Positions 8,221 to 17,301 are shown, numbered from the stretch's first letter. The stretch is 64,000 bases of DNA from Streptomyces hyderabadensis (GCF_020404845.1 NZ_JAIOJZ010000002.1:214014-278013), one strand, 5' to 3'. Notes: generated from the sequence alone by a model not told the origin. Made by a program: numbers and translations.

Positions 8221-9522
8221 CCTCGGCTGCTTCGCTGCCGTGCGTTTGCCGCCGTCCGGCCACAGCTGGGGCCTGCGCTTGGCGGCCACGTCCTCCATCC
8301 AGCCGAACCAGACGATGCAGCTCCCGATGAGCAGCCAGGCGATGACCAGCACCGGCCAGGGGCTCTCCAGCAGCCACGGGACGTTCTCGTAGATGGCGTC
8401 GAAGCCCCACAACTGGTCCCAGAGCGTGGCCGCGACCAGGATGCAGACGTTGTGCCACAGGTAGATCGTCACCGCGCGGGAGTTGAGCAGGGTGATCAGC
8501 CGGTCCCAGCGGCGCAGCCGGCGCGGCCACTCGGTCCACGACGGGCTGACGTGCAGGAGCAGCAGGACCGTGGCGAAGGACCAGACGGCCTGCGCGAAGG
8601 GGATGGAGTCCAGGTCGTACCCGGTCTTGAAGCCCTCCCTGAAGGCGTACCAGAGCCCCAGTGCGGCGATCACGGGAGCGACCGAGGGCACGACGTAGCG
8701 CGGCAGCCGCTTCAGGATGCCTTCCTGGTGGGCCATGCCGAGGATCCAGCAGGCGCCGAAGGTGCTGAAGTCCGTGAGCGCGGACGGGAAGCGCTCGCCC
8801 GGCAGGTTCAGGTAGCCGAACTGGAAGGCGGCGGACAGCACCAGGGGCGCGAGGATCGTCAGCCACGGCAGGGCCCGCAGCGCGCGCAGCAGGACCGGGG
8901 AGAGCAGGACGTACCAGAGGTAGGCGCGGATGTACCAGAGCGGCCCGCCCAGTTCCGCGGCCCAGTCCTCGCCCAGGATGCCGTGGATGCCCGGCACGCT
9001 CTCGGCGAAGGGCGGGTCGCTCAGCGGCAGGATCCAGTAGACCAGGTGGAACCACCACCAGCCCGGGTGCCCGTCCTCGTTCGGCCCCCAGCCCTGCAGC
9101 ACCATGCCGGTCACGCCGACGACGCCCAGCAGCCACAGCGGCGGCAGCAGGCGGCGCATGCGGCTGCGGACGACCTGTACGGCCGGCCGCTTGAGGCTGC
9201 GGGCCATCAGGTTGCCCGCGAGGGCGAACATCACGCCCATGGACGGGAACACCACCGGCAGCCAGGCCCAGCCCATCAGGTGGTACAGGACCACGCGGAA
9301 GAGGGCCACCGCCCGGAGCAGGTCGAAGTACCGGTCGCGCACGGGAGCGCGCCGGGCCTGCTTCGGCCGGGGCTCCGCCGGTACGGCGGTGTCCGTGCCG
9401 ACGGGCGGCTGGAGGGGTGGTGCGGTCATGTGCGGGGCGCTCCGGGTCGGACCAGGCAGGGGTGGGGCGGGGAAGCCGGCCGCGGCGGGCGGCCGCGTCG
9501 GGTCGTAGGGCGGGGTGGTCAT
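8197..9522 (-). CDS. Acyltransferase 3 family membrane protein of the mat operon
   Basis: A 441-residue protein. A proline-rich cytoplasmic leader (1-65) is followed by about ten transmembrane helices beginning with RDRYFDLLRAVALFRVVLYH, where the conserved Arg and His of acyltransferase-3 enzymes are present (DLLRAVA, VVLYHLMGWAW). These enzymes move acetyl or succinyl groups from cytoplasmic donors to extracellular sugars. The ATG overlaps the matB stop as ATGA (9519-9522), so translation is coupled to the glycan synthase and this enzyme probably modifies the same polymer, much as IcaC does in staphylococcal ica operons. The substrate is inferred from position alone. A longer frame reaching 10083 is only the shadow of matB. 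Confidence 0.88.
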   Translation of the reverse strand: MTTPPYDPTRPPAAAGFPAPPLPGPTRSAPHMTAPPLQPPVGTDTAVPAEPRPKQARRAPVRDRYFDLLRAVALFRVVLYHLMGWAWLPVVFPSMGVMFALAGNLMARSLKRPAVQVVRSRMRRLLPPLWLLGVVGVTGMVLQGWGPNEDGHPGWWWFHLVYWILPLSDPPFAESVPGIHGILGEDWAAELGGPLWYIRAYLWYVLLSPVLLRALRALPWLTILAPLVLSAAFQFGYLNLPGERFPSALTDFSTFGACWILGMAHQEGILKRLPRYVVPSVAPVIAALGLWYAFREGFKTGYDLDSIPFAQAVWSFATVLLLLHVSPSWTEWPRRLRRWDRLITLLNSRAVTIYLWHNVCILVAATLWDQLWGFDAIYENVPWLLESPWPVLVIAWLLIGSCIVWFGWMEDVAAKRRPQLWPDGGKRTAAKQPRARAAHRG

Positions 9523-11723
9523 CGCACCGGCCTCCCGTCCATGGCCCCGGACCGCCGCTGGGGCGGGATGCCGTCGGCGCCGGGCGGCGGCGCGGACACC
9601 CCGCCGCTGCGCCGCAGCTTCTGCCAGCGCAGCCGGCCGCCGGTGAGCGCCGTGATCCAGGACTGGAGCAGCACCACGTACATGATCTGGCGGTACAGGA
9701 TCTGCTGGAGGGGCAGCGAGATGAGCGGGGTCAGCTTCTCCCGGTCCAGCCGGAAGGCGTAGGCGGCGCAGACCGCCTGGATGGCCAGGACGCCGAGCCA
9801 GGCCACGATCGTCTTCTCGGTGGGTCCGAAGACGATGCCGTAGAGCAGGAAGACGTCGATCAGCGGGGCGAGCAGCGGGGCCAGCACCATGAACAGCGAG
9901 ACGAACGGCAGGCCCACGCGGCCGAAGCGGCCCGAGGGGCCCTTCTCGATCACCGCGCGGCGGTGCTTCCAGATGGCCTGCATGGTGCCGTACGACCAGC
10001 GGTAGCGCTGGGACCACAGCTGGCTGACGGACTCCGGGGCCTCGGTCCAGGCGCGGGCGTTCTCGGCGTAGACGACCCGCCATCCTGCGCGGTGCAGCGC
10101 CATGGTGACGTCGGTGTCCTCGGCGAGCGTGTCGTCGCTCATGCCGCCGATGGGCTCCAGGGCGGAGCGGCGGAAGGCGCCGACCGCGCCGGGGATGGTC
10201 GGCATGCAGCCGAGGACGTCGTACATCCGGCGGTCCAGGTTGAAGCCCATCACGTACTCGATGTGCTGCCAGGCGCCGATGAGGCTGTCCTTGTTGCCGA
10301 CCTTGGCGTTGCCCGCCACCGCGCCCACCCTGGGGTCGCCGAAGGGCTGGACGAGTTCGCGGACGGTGGAGGGTTCAAAGACGGTGTCGCCGTCCATCAT
10401 CACGACGATGTCGTAACGGGCGTTGGCGAGGCCGCGGTTGAGCGCGGCGGGCTTGCCCGCGTTGAGCTGCCGGATCACCCGGACGCCCGGCAGGCCGAGC
10501 CCCTCCACGATGCGGGCGGTGCCGTCGGTGGAGCCGTCGTCGATGACGACGACCTCGACCGGATGGTCGCTCGCCACCAGGGAACGCACCGTGTTCTCGA
10601 TGCACTTGGCCTCGTTGTACGCCGGGACCAGCACCGTGACCGGTTCGGTGACCGCCGGGCCCCAGCGGAAGCGTCGGCGCCGGACCCGGCGGGCGTGTAC
10701 GCCGGACAGCAGCAGCATCAGGACGAAGCGCCCGATGACCAGCGTGCCGATGATCGCCAGGCCCACCACCAGGACGTCGGTGAGCTTCTCCGAGGCCTGG
10801 ACCAGGAAGACCCACGCCTTGCCCTTCCACAGTTCGGCGCCGGTCACCGGGGACATGGCGCTGGGCGCGTCCAGGGCCTCGGTGAGGTTGTCGAACTCGT
10901 AGCCCTTCTTCTTCAGGTCGGGCAGGAACCGGTCCAGGGCCTGCACGGTCTGGTGGCGGTCGCCGCCGGAGTCGTGCATCAGGACGATGGCGCCCTTGCC
11001 GCGGTGCGGGGTGGCGCGCCGGATGATCTCGTCGACGCCGGGCTTCTTCCAGTCCTCGCTGTCGGTGTTGTTGACGACGGTGATGTAACCGCGGCTGCCG
11101 ATGTACTCGGTGACCGGCCAGGACTTGTTGTCCATGGCGTCGGCGAAGGAGGAGTACGGCGGGCGGAACAGCGAGGTGCGCACCCCGGCCGCGCCGGTGA
11201 GCGCCAGCTGGTTCTGCGACAGCTCCCAGTCGATGCGCTTCTTGGACTGGAAGGAGAGGTCGGGGTGGTTGAAGGTGTGCAGGCCCACCTCGTGGCCCTC
11301 GTCGACCATGCGCTGGACCAGGTCGGGATAGCGGGAGGCCATGGTGCCGGTGACGAAGAAGACCGCGTGCGCGTCGTGCTTCTTCAGCACGTCCAGCACC
11401 CGCGGCGTCCAGGTCGGGTCCGGGCCGTCGTCGAAGGTGAGGACGAGCCGGTGGTCGGGCACGCTCAGGCTCTCGGTGCGGCCGCCGCGCACGTCGATGA
11501 CGGGGCCGCCCTCGAGGATCTTCTGCGGCACCTTGTCGGTGGCGGCGGGCGGCTGGACGCGGTGGTCGGCGAGGATCTCGCTGTGCACGTAGCCGCGCAG
11601 CATGAGCATCGCCACCAGGGCGACCAGGACGAGCAGCGGAAGCAGCAGGCGCAAGGGCACACGACGGCGGGAGCCCTCACGGGCGTTGCGTGCGGCCCCG
11701 TGACGGCGGGTGCGGGATGCCAT
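9519..11723 (-). CDS. matB: Bifunctional polysaccharide deacetylase / GT2 synthase (MatB-like)
   Basis: A 734-residue two-domain membrane enzyme. One helix at about 23-43 is followed by an extracellular NodB-type deacetylase (TFDDGPDPTW, the metal HTFNHPD motif, RPPYSS, and DTEDW-like variants). After a helix near 320-345 comes a processive GT2 domain with DDGSTDGT, MDGDT, LAEDTD and QRYRW, and then four C-terminal helices. The architecture polymerises UDP-GlcNAc and partly deacetylates the chain, as in the poly-N-acetylglucosamine that glues Streptomyces mycelium into pellets (MatAB of S. coelicolor/S. lividans). The start at 11723 shares one base with the matA stop (TGATG). The named gene is from memory; the chemistry is from motifs. 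Confidence 0.9.
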   Translation of the reverse strand: MASRTRRHGAARNAREGSRRRVPLRLLLPLLVLVALVAMLMLRGYVHSEILADHRVQPPAATDKVPQKILEGGPVIDVRGGRTESLSVPDHRLVLTFDDGPDPTWTPRVLDVLKKHDAHAVFFVTGTMASRYPDLVQRMVDEGHEVGLHTFNHPDLSFQSKKRIDWELSQNQLALTGAAGVRTSLFRPPYSSFADAMDNKSWPVTEYIGSRGYITVVNNTDSEDWKKPGVDEIIRRATPHRGKGAIVLMHDSGGDRHQTVQALDRFLPDLKKKGYEFDNLTEALDAPSAMSPVTGAELWKGKAWVFLVQASEKLTDVLVVGLAIIGTLVIGRFVLMLLLSGVHARRVRRRRFRWGPAVTEPVTVLVPAYNEAKCIENTVRSLVASDHPVEVVVIDDGSTDGTARIVEGLGLPGVRVIRQLNAGKPAALNRGLANARYDIVVMMDGDTVFEPSTVRELVQPFGDPRVGAVAGNAKVGNKDSLIGAWQHIEYVMGFNLDRRMYDVLGCMPTIPGAVGAFRRSALEPIGGMSDDTLAEDTDVTMALHRAGWRVVYAENARAWTEAPESVSQLWSQRYRWSYGTMQAIWKHRRAVIEKGPSGRFGRVGLPFVSLFMVLAPLLAPLIDVFLLYGIVFGPTEKTIVAWLGVLAIQAVCAAYAFRLDREKLTPLISLPLQQILYRQIMYVVLLQSWITALTGGRLRWQKLRRSGGVSAPPPGADGIPPQRRSGAMDGRPVR

Positions 11724-13702
11724 CAGAGGGTGTTCTCCGGGGACAGATGAGGGGACGTGGAGGTGTCGGCCGGGCCGGCGACCACGACGGGTGCGCCGCC
11801 CTGGCCCGCGAGGGGGTCCGGGGCGCCCGCGCCGTTGGCGTTGGTGCCGCCGCCCGTGCCCGGGTCGGTGCCGGTGGTGGAACCGCCGGTGGGCGCGGTC
11901 GGTTCGACGGAGGTGCCGTCGCCGCCCGTCGGGGCCGACGGGTCCGTGCTGTCGGGGGGCGGGACCTGGGTCGACTGCGTCGGGTCCGGACCGGTCGCGC
12001 CGCCGCCCTGGTTCTGGTCGGTGCCGGGCGCCGAGGTCTTCGGGGCGGCGCTCGTGCCGGGCTGTCCGGTGGCGCCGCCGGTGACGCCGGAGGTGCCGGA
12101 CGCGGGTGACTCGACGCCCGGTTCGGTCGTCGCGCCGGCCCCGGCCGAGGGCGTGGCCTGCGGGGCGGTGGTGCCGGTGCCGGTGGGCTGCGCCGACTGC
12201 GAGGGCTGCGGGGTGGTGTCGACCTGGCCGGCCGGTGCGCCCTCCTCCTGGCCCGGTACGGGCATCCACGGCGCGTCGGAGTTGCCGGAGAGCAGCGTGG
12301 AGACGATGACGACGGCGTAGACCGCGCAGGCGACGGCGACCAGGATGCCGAGGCGGCGGTACAGGCGGTTGCGGCGGCCGGACGCGTCGACGAAGACGGG
12401 CCCGTCGGAGGCCTCCGGGCCGCTCTTGCGGTGCCCGCCGTCGGCCCGCAGCAGCACGCCGTCGCCGAGGTGGACGGCGTCGAGCTGCACGGTGACCTCG
12501 TGCGGATCGTGAGTGTGCCCGGCGTCCGCCTCCGGCGTCTCCTGCCAGGGATCGCGCAGCGCGGCGGTGGCGGGCCCGGACGGGAGCGGCGACGCGGGGT
12601 CTTCCCCGGGCCCGGAGAAGACCCGCGTGGGAGCCCCCGACGCACCGGCACCGGCGGGCGGGAGCACGGCCGTCCGCTCGAAGTCACCGCCGGACCCTGC
12701 ACCGCGGCCGGGACCGGTGCCGGGACCGAAGTCGCGGGCGTCGGCTGCCGCGGCCCCCGGGGCGCCACCACCGGTCGGCGGCAGCACGGCGGTCCGGTCG
12801 AAGCCGGGGTCGGGACGGCTCCCGGGGACAGAAGCGCGGGTGTAGCCCGTTCCGGGGGTGTAGCCACTCGCGGAGCCGGAGTCGCGGGCGTCGCCCACCG
12901 CGGGCCCCGGGACGCCACCACCGGTCGGCGGCAGCACCGCCGTGCGGTCGAAGTCGGGCCCGGAGCCTGCACCGCGGCCAGGACCGGTGCCGGGGGCGGA
13001 GTCGCGGACCCCGGCTGCCGCGGGCCCCGTGGCGCCACCACCGGTCGGCGGCAGCACGGCCGTGCGGTCGAAGTCGGAGTCCGGACGGCTCCCGGGGACA
13101 GAAGCGCGGCTGTAGCCCCTCCCGGGGGCGGAGCCGCGGGCGTACCCGCTCGCGGAGCCGGAATCGCGGGCGTCGGCTGCCGCGGCCCCCGGTGCGCCAC
13201 CACCGGTCGGCGGCAGCACGGCCGTGCGGTCGAAGTCGGGTCCCGTGTCGACACCCCGGCCGGGACCGGTGCCGGGGGCGGAGTCGCGGGCCTCGCTGTT
13301 TCCGGGGATTCGGGAAGTCCGGGGAGACGGGTCGAAGGAGTTGGGGATCGGGGCGGTGGGGCCGGGGTCCGCCGCGGGCGGGGCGGCGGGCGTGCCCCAG
13401 GTTATGCGTCCCCGGGCCAGCGGGTCCGGGGACGGCTGGCGGGGGGCGCGGCCGCCTATTCGGGAGCCCGGGCCCTCCGTGCGGCCGGCGTCGGAACTCC
13501 CGCGGCCGCGCGGACCCGCACCGGAGTCGCCGAACCACCCCGAACCCGGCGCGGTCACCGGGGGTTCCCCTGCCGACGGGAGGGGGCCGGCCGGGGGCAG
13601 CACCTCGGTGGCGTCAGCATCTCGTCCGGCCTCCGACCGATCAGGAGCCCCGGACTCGGCCTCAGGCCACTCCGGTTGGGCGTCTTTTTGCCAATTCTTC
13701 AC
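11723..13702 (-). CDS. matA: MatA-like membrane protein with cytoplasmic tandem repeats
   Basis: A 659-residue low-complexity protein. A long Pro/Gly/Ala-rich N-terminal region contains five copies of [DG]-F-[DE]-R-T-A-V-L-P-P-x-G and a sixth degenerate copy near residue 35. Then comes a short folded block (about 400-440), a basic RNRLYRRLG, one transmembrane helix (about 450-472) and an extracytoplasmic Thr/Pro/Gly-rich tail. The basic flank places the repeats in the cytoplasm. The GTG at 13702 is preceded by GGGGGGAAG; a longer frame from 13780 lacks such a site. It is translationally coupled to matB (TGATG). It probably regulates or scaffolds the glycan synthase. The repeated Thr could be a kinase target (see findings). 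Confidence 0.8.
   Translation of the reverse strand: MKNWQKDAQPEWPEAESGAPDRSEAGRDADATEVLPPAGPLPSAGEPPVTAPGSGWFGDSGAGPRGRGSSDAGRTEGPGSRIGGRAPRQPSPDPLARGRITWGTPAAPPAADPGPTAPIPNSFDPSPRTSRIPGNSEARDSAPGTGPGRGVDTGPDFDRTAVLPPTGGGAPGAAAADARDSGSASGYARGSAPGRGYSRASVPGSRPDSDFDRTAVLPPTGGGATGPAAAGVRDSAPGTGPGRGAGSGPDFDRTAVLPPTGGGVPGPAVGDARDSGSASGYTPGTGYTRASVPGSRPDPGFDRTAVLPPTGGGAPGAAAADARDFGPGTGPGRGAGSGGDFERTAVLPPAGAGASGAPTRVFSGPGEDPASPLPSGPATAALRDPWQETPEADAGHTHDPHEVTVQLDAVHLGDGVLLRADGGHRKSGPEASDGPVFVDASGRRNRLYRRLGILVAVACAVYAVVIVSTLLSGNSDAPWMPVPGQEEGAPAGQVDTTPQPSQSAQPTGTGTTAPQATPSAGAGATTEPGVESPASGTSGVTGGATGQPGTSAAPKTSAPGTDQNQGGGATGPDPTQSTQVPPPDSTDPSAPTGGDGTSVEPTAPTGGSTTGTDPGTGGGTNANGAGAPDPLAGQGGAPVVVAGPADTSTSPHLSPENTL
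12650..13240 (-). repeat. matA: In-frame tandem repeats encoding F-[DE]-R-T-A-V-L-P-P motifs
   Basis: Five near-identical DNA blocks encode the RTAVLPP motif near 12650-12685, 12761-12800, 12911-12950, 13031-13070 and 13192-13236. Spacings of about 110-160 bp alternate between a long spacer (GSASGY...SVPGSRPD) and a short one (APGTGPGRGAG). This points to expansion of a two-unit super-repeat by unequal recombination. Confidence 0.85.
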
Positions 13703-13859
13703 GCGCGCGCACTTCCCCCCACGGAACACTTCCGGGTGCGCATACGACTCCGAGCACTCGTCGGCCGAACCGGCCCCCACCAGCTTCGAGCGCCCCCTGT
13801 ATCACACCGTGCTCAGGCAAAGAATGTAGCGCACGCGGAGGATGTGTGGTGGCCGCGTG

Positions 13860-14831
13860 TCACTTGTGGACGGACATCACAGCGGCGTCGGCGGCCGGAA
13901 TCCACCCCCCGTCGGGAAGCTCCAGCCAACCCTTTTCGGTCGCGACCTGCGACGCCGCCCGGCGCAGCGCGTCGAGCGCGGGATGCACCAGTCCCTTTCG
14001 CCACACGAGCGAGACCGGCGACAGCGGCACGGGATCGACGAGCGGGCGGACCACCGTCGCGGCCATGGCCGGAAAACTCTCCACGGCGAGGATCGGATTG
14101 CGCGTCTTGTCCATGATGCGCTGGAACTCCTCCTCGCCGACCGCCAGCGGCGCGGGGGACGCCACCTGGATGCCGCGCCCCTCGAACAGACGCTGCGCGA
14201 GGTCGGTCCACTCCGGCGTGCGCGGGTTGCCGGCCCCGGCGTACACGGCCTCCCCGGCGAGTGCGGCGAGCGGCACCCTCGGCAGCCGGGCCAGCGGATG
14301 GTCCTCGGGCAGGACGACCGCCATGGGCTCCAGGCGCACCGGCTGGTGACCGAGTCCGGCCCGCAGGGCGGCGGGCAGTCCCGCGAACCGGCCGAAGGAG
14401 GCGTCGAGTCGACCCGCGACCAGCTCACCGGCCGCGTGCGTCAGTCCGCTCTCGTAGCGCGCCATCAGCTCCTGCTCGGGCGCGAGCGCACGGGCCCGCG
14501 CCAGCACCAGGCGACCGGTGACCAGCCCCGGGGAGTTGAGGTCGACCAGCAGCGGCCGGGCCTGCCCGAACGCGGCCAGCAGGTCGTCCTGCGCCTGGAG
14601 GACCCGGCGGGCGTACGGCAGCAGCCGCTCGCCGTCGGCCGTCGGCGTCACCTGCCGGGTGGTCCGGACGAACAGCTCGGCGCCCAACTCCCGTTCCAGA
14701 CGCCGCACATCCCGGCTGAGCGCCTGCTGGGCGACGTAGAGGCGGGCGGCGGCGCGGGTGAAGTGCAGCTCCTCGGCGACGGCGACGAAGGCGCGGAGGA
14801 GGCGCGGGTCGAGGTGGGCGGGTGCGGACAT
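13860..14831 (-). CDS. LysR-type transcriptional regulator
   Basis: A 323-residue protein with the N-terminal winged helix of LysR regulators: LLRAFVAVAEELHFTRAAAR and the recognition helix QQALSRDVRRLERELG (residues about 10-55). A periplasmic-binding-like effector domain runs from about 95 to 310. It is divergent from an MFS transporter 83 bp away, the classical arrangement in which the LysR protein controls its neighbour and itself. A dyad in that gap (14839-14861) is a candidate operator. The ligand is unknown. Confidence 0.92.
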   Translation of the reverse strand: MSAPAHLDPRLLRAFVAVAEELHFTRAAARLYVAQQALSRDVRRLERELGAELFVRTTRQVTPTADGERLLPYARRVLQAQDDLLAAFGQARPLLVDLNSPGLVTGRLVLARARALAPEQELMARYESGLTHAAGELVAGRLDASFGRFAGLPAALRAGLGHQPVRLEPMAVVLPEDHPLARLPRVPLAALAGEAVYAGAGNPRTPEWTDLAQRLFEGRGIQVASPAPLAVGEEEFQRIMDKTRNPILAVESFPAMAATVVRPLVDPVPLSPVSLVWRKGLVHPALDALRRAASQVATEKGWLELPDGGWIPAADAAVMSVHK

Positions 14832-14838
14832 CCGGCGA

Positions 14839-14861
14839 ATTTACAACGCTGGTGCGTGAAT
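14839..14861. promoter_or_regulatory. Candidate LysR operator between regulator and transporter
   Basis: ATTTAC (14839-14844) and GTGAAT (14856-14861) form an imperfect dyad (5 of 6 positions) with an 11-base centre, in the short gap between the divergent genes. The form resembles T-N11-A LysR sites. The sequence is the only evidence. Confidence 0.35.
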
Positions 14862-14914
14862 GGCCACGGAGAAGGTGTTGGACCCACTGATCGTCCCCGG
14901 GCGACGGTGGACGC

Positions 14915-16210
14915 ATGCCGCAACCGACTCCCGCACGCCCGTCCCGTCCCCCTCACCCGGCCCCCTTCCTGGCCGTCACCGCCGACACCCTGGTCGCGGC
15001 CGACTTCCGCCCCCGTACCCGGCGTCGGCCGCCCGGCCCGTACCGGCGGCTGCTCTCCACCCCCGGCGCCCGGGCGTTCACGCTCGGGAACCTCATCGCC
15101 CGGCTGCCCATGGGCATGTTCAGCGTCAGCGCGGTCGTGATGATCGCCGGCACTCGTGGTTCGTACGCCCTCGCCGGCGCCGTCACCGCGACCGGCCTCG
15201 CGGCGACGGCGCTGGTCGCCCCGTGGACCGCGCGGCTCGTGGACCGGTACGGACAGGCCAGGGTGGCCCTGCCCGCCACGCTCTTCGCCGCGCTGGGCTC
15301 CCTCGCGCTGCTGCTGTGCGTGCGGTACGGGGCGCCCGCCTGGACGCTGTTCGCCGCCTACGCCGCGACCGCGACCACGCCCAACACCGGCGGCATGGCC
15401 CGCGCCCGCTGGGCCCACCTGCTGAAGGGAGACGCCGACGCCCTGCACACCGCGAACTCCTTCGAACAGGCCGCGGACGAACTGTGCTTCATGCTCGGGC
15501 CGGTCCTCGCGGCGTTCCTGTGCACCTCGCTGTTCCCGGAGGCGGGCACGCTCGTCGGCGTGGTCCTGCTGGTGACCGGCATGCTGCTGTTCACCGCCCG
15601 GCGTTCGACCGAGCCCCCGGCCCGCCCGCGCCCGACGGCGAAGGCTCCCTTCCGGGCGCCGGGCATCCCGTCACTGCTGGTGGTGTGCCTGGCGGTGGGC
15701 GGGGTGTTCGGCGCCATGGAGGTCGTCACCATCGCCTTCGCGGACGCACAGGGTCACCGCGCGGCCGCCGGTGTGGTCCTCGCCCTGCAGGCCGCCGGGT
15801 CCTGCGCCGCGGGTCTGCTCTACGGCGCGATCAAGCCCGCCGGCCCGGCCGAGCACCGCCTGCCGTGGTGCGTGGCCGCGATGGCCGCCCTGCTGACGCT
15901 GCCGCTCCTCGCGGCCTCCCTCAGCGGGTCGCTGCCGCTGCTGGCGCTCACGCTGCTGGTCGGCGGGATGGCGACGGCCCCGACGATGGTGACCACGATG
16001 ACGCTGGTCCAGCACCGCACCCCGGAGGGCCGACTGAACGAGGGCATGACCCTCGCGGTGACCGGCCTGCTCGGCGGCATCGCCTGCGGCAGCGCGGCGG
16101 GCGGCTGGACGGTGGAGCACGTCTCCCCCACCGCGGCCTACGGCGTACCGGTCACGGCGGCGGCAACGGCCCTGCTCCTGTCCCTGCTGCCGACCCGGCG
16201 AACCCGGTGA
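14915..16210 (+). CDS. MFS transporter, divergent from LysR gene
   Basis: A 431-residue protein with a soluble N-terminus of about 50 residues and roughly 12 transmembrane helices. The loop after helix 2 has a DRYGQAR-type motif typical of drug/proton antiporters of the major facilitator superfamily. A further segment TLVQHRTPEGRLNEGMTL near residue 365 resembles the SDR-like efflux proteins common in actinomycetes. The role is probably export of a small molecule. The substrate cannot be read from the sequence. Control by the adjacent LysR protein is inferred from the divergent layout. Confidence 0.88.
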   Translation: MPQPTPARPSRPPHPAPFLAVTADTLVAADFRPRTRRRPPGPYRRLLSTPGARAFTLGNLIARLPMGMFSVSAVVMIAGTRGSYALAGAVTATGLAATALVAPWTARLVDRYGQARVALPATLFAALGSLALLLCVRYGAPAWTLFAAYAATATTPNTGGMARARWAHLLKGDADALHTANSFEQAADELCFMLGPVLAAFLCTSLFPEAGTLVGVVLLVTGMLLFTARRSTEPPARPRPTAKAPFRAPGIPSLLVVCLAVGGVFGAMEVVTIAFADAQGHRAAAGVVLALQAAGSCAAGLLYGAIKPAGPAEHRLPWCVAAMAALLTLPLLAASLSGSLPLLALTLLVGGMATAPTMVTTMTLVQHRTPEGRLNEGMTLAVTGLLGGIACGSAAGGWTVEHVSPTAAYGVPVTAAATALLLSLLPTRRTR

Positions 16211-16264
16211 GGGGGTGCGGGTGGCGGAGCCCCCGCGCCGCGCGGCGCAGCCGCGCAAAAACGA

Positions 16265-16312
16265 CGAGGGCGACGTGGCTCGCGCTTACCGCGCGAGCAC
16301 ACGTCGCCCTCG
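16265..16312 (-). terminator. Intrinsic terminator of ssrA
   Basis: A 21-bp stem (16265-16285 with 16291-16312) is interrupted only by one bulged base (16299) and closed by a TTACC loop. On the minus strand it begins 4 bases past the tmRNA 3' end and is followed by TCGTTTTTG. This is the strongest intrinsic terminator in the window. It also faces the end of the convergent MFS gene. Confidence 0.9.
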
Positions 16313-16315
16313 ACC

Positions 16316-16715
16316 TCGTGGAGATGGCGGGAATCGAACCCGCGTCCAACGGTGCGGAACCAGGGCTTCTCCGTGTGCAGTCCGCTTCGATTTTCTCGGC
16401 CCCGGAGATCACGCGGACAAGTCTCCGACGGGCTCAGTCACTGTTTGGTTTCCCTCTTCACCCCGTGACCGGGATCAAGGTTTAGTCCCCTAGCTGATGC
16501 CAGGATCCGGGTCGGGAACATCCCCGGGCTGACACTCCCTTAGTAGGAGGCTCGCTTCGCTACCTGAGATCAGGCAGCGAGGGCGAAGGCCTGCTGGGAG
16601 GAATCGCGCTTGGTGTTGGCGATTATTTTTTTCGGCCTGTGGTTTACGAGATCATGGCCGCTTCCTCGACACGCTTCCCCTGCTTCGACAGCCGCTGTCG
16701 AAACCGATCATCCCC
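16316..16715 (-). ncRNA. ssrA: Transfer-messenger RNA (tmRNA)
   Basis: The RNA rescues stalled ribosomes with SmpB and adds a degradation tag. Its 5' end, GGGGATGATCGGTTTCGACAG (16715 downward), pairs through GGGGATG with CATCTCC near 16320-16326 to form the tRNA-like acceptor stem (one G-U). The T-arm GGGTTCGATTCCC is visible close to the 3' end. The resume frame reads ANTKRDSSQQAFALAA then TGA (16620 to 16570). After the discriminator A at 16319 the genome reads CGA, so CCA is not encoded and must be added enzymatically. It lies downstream of smpB on the same strand, the usual partner arrangement. Confidence 0.97.
16570..16620 (-). other. tmRNA tag-peptide reading frame
   Basis: Sixteen codons plus TGA inside ssrA encode ANTKRDSSQQAFALAA. 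The resume codon is GCC at 16620-16618. The terminal ALAA is the protease-recognition end typical of Actinobacteria. Confidence 0.95.
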
Positions 16716-16814
16716 ATGTTGATTTTTCAAGTCCTCCGAAGAGGGGCGCGCACCCGCTGTGAGGTGCAGGTGCCATCGTACGTGAACAACGCGTACCGGT
16801 GCCAGCCTATTCCG

Positions 16815-16831
16815 GCGGGCCTCAGGCCCGC
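16815..16831. terminator. Hairpin over the smpB stop codon
   Basis: GCGGGCC and GGCCCGC (7-bp stem) flank a three-base loop that is the smpB stop codon itself. No T-run follows. It may slow or end transcription between smpB and the ssrA promoter. Confidence 0.4.
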
Positions 16832-17301
16832 TGCTTGCGCCGGATCGCCGAGATCGTCCGCTCCGCCTCGCGGCGGTCCTGCTTCTCCCGGAGGGTCTGG
16901 CGCTTGTCGTACTCCTTCTTGCCGCGCGCCAGTGCGATCTCGACCTTGGCCCGCCCGTCCTTGAAGTAGAGCGCCAGGGGCACGATCGTGTGACCGGTCT
17001 CCTGGGACTTCGACTCCAGCTTGTCGATCTCCACCCGGTGCAGCAGCAGCTTCCGCTTGCGGCGGGCGCTGTGGTTGGTCCAGGTGCCCTGGCTGTACTC
17101 GGGCACGTGCACGTTGTGCAGCCACGCTTCCTGACCGTCCAGCTGCACGAAGCCGTCGACCAGCGAGGCCCGCCCCTGGCGCAGCGACTTCACCTCGGTG
17201 CCGGACAGCACGAGGCCGGCCTCGTAGGTGTCGAGGATCTGGTAGTCGTGCCGCGCCTTCTTGTTCTGCGCGATCAGCTTGCGCCCTTTTTCCTTAGCCA
17301 T
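16822..17301 (-). CDS. smpB: SsrA-binding protein SmpB
   Basis: A 159-residue protein, the usual length for SmpB. Family motifs are present: [20 protein letters not shown] near residues 15-35, then EVKSLR, the [14 protein letters not shown] block, and the basic C-terminal tail ending [14 protein letters not shown] that folds into the mRNA path of the stalled ribosome. It delivers tmRNA to ribosomes. ssrA follows about 100 bp downstream, so the whole trans-translation kit is together. The ATG at 17301 (MAKEKGRK) is the conserved start; an in-frame ATG at 17313 would add four residues. Confidence 0.97.
   Translation of the reverse strand: MAKEKGRKLIAQNKKARHDYQILDTYEAGLVLSGTEVKSLRQGRASLVDGFVQLDGQEAWLHNVHVPEYSQGTWTNHSARRKRKLLLHRVEIDKLESKSQETGHTIVPLALYFKDGRAKVEIALARGKKEYDKRQTLREKQDRREAERTISAIRRKQRA

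Noticed and set aside
9523..10083. N-terminal extension of the acyltransferase frame to 10083
   Set aside because: That part overlaps matB in another frame and is not membrane-protein-like. The ATGA at 9519-9522 gives a better start.
12650..13240. LPPTG inside the MatA repeats as sortase signals
   Set aside because: The motifs are repeated, lie before the only transmembrane helix on the cytoplasmic side, and lack the helix-basic tail of a sorting signal.
16319..16345. A tRNA gene suggested by a T-arm-like sequence
   Set aside because: The arm belongs to the tmRNA 3' end; no anticodon arm lies at tRNA distance.
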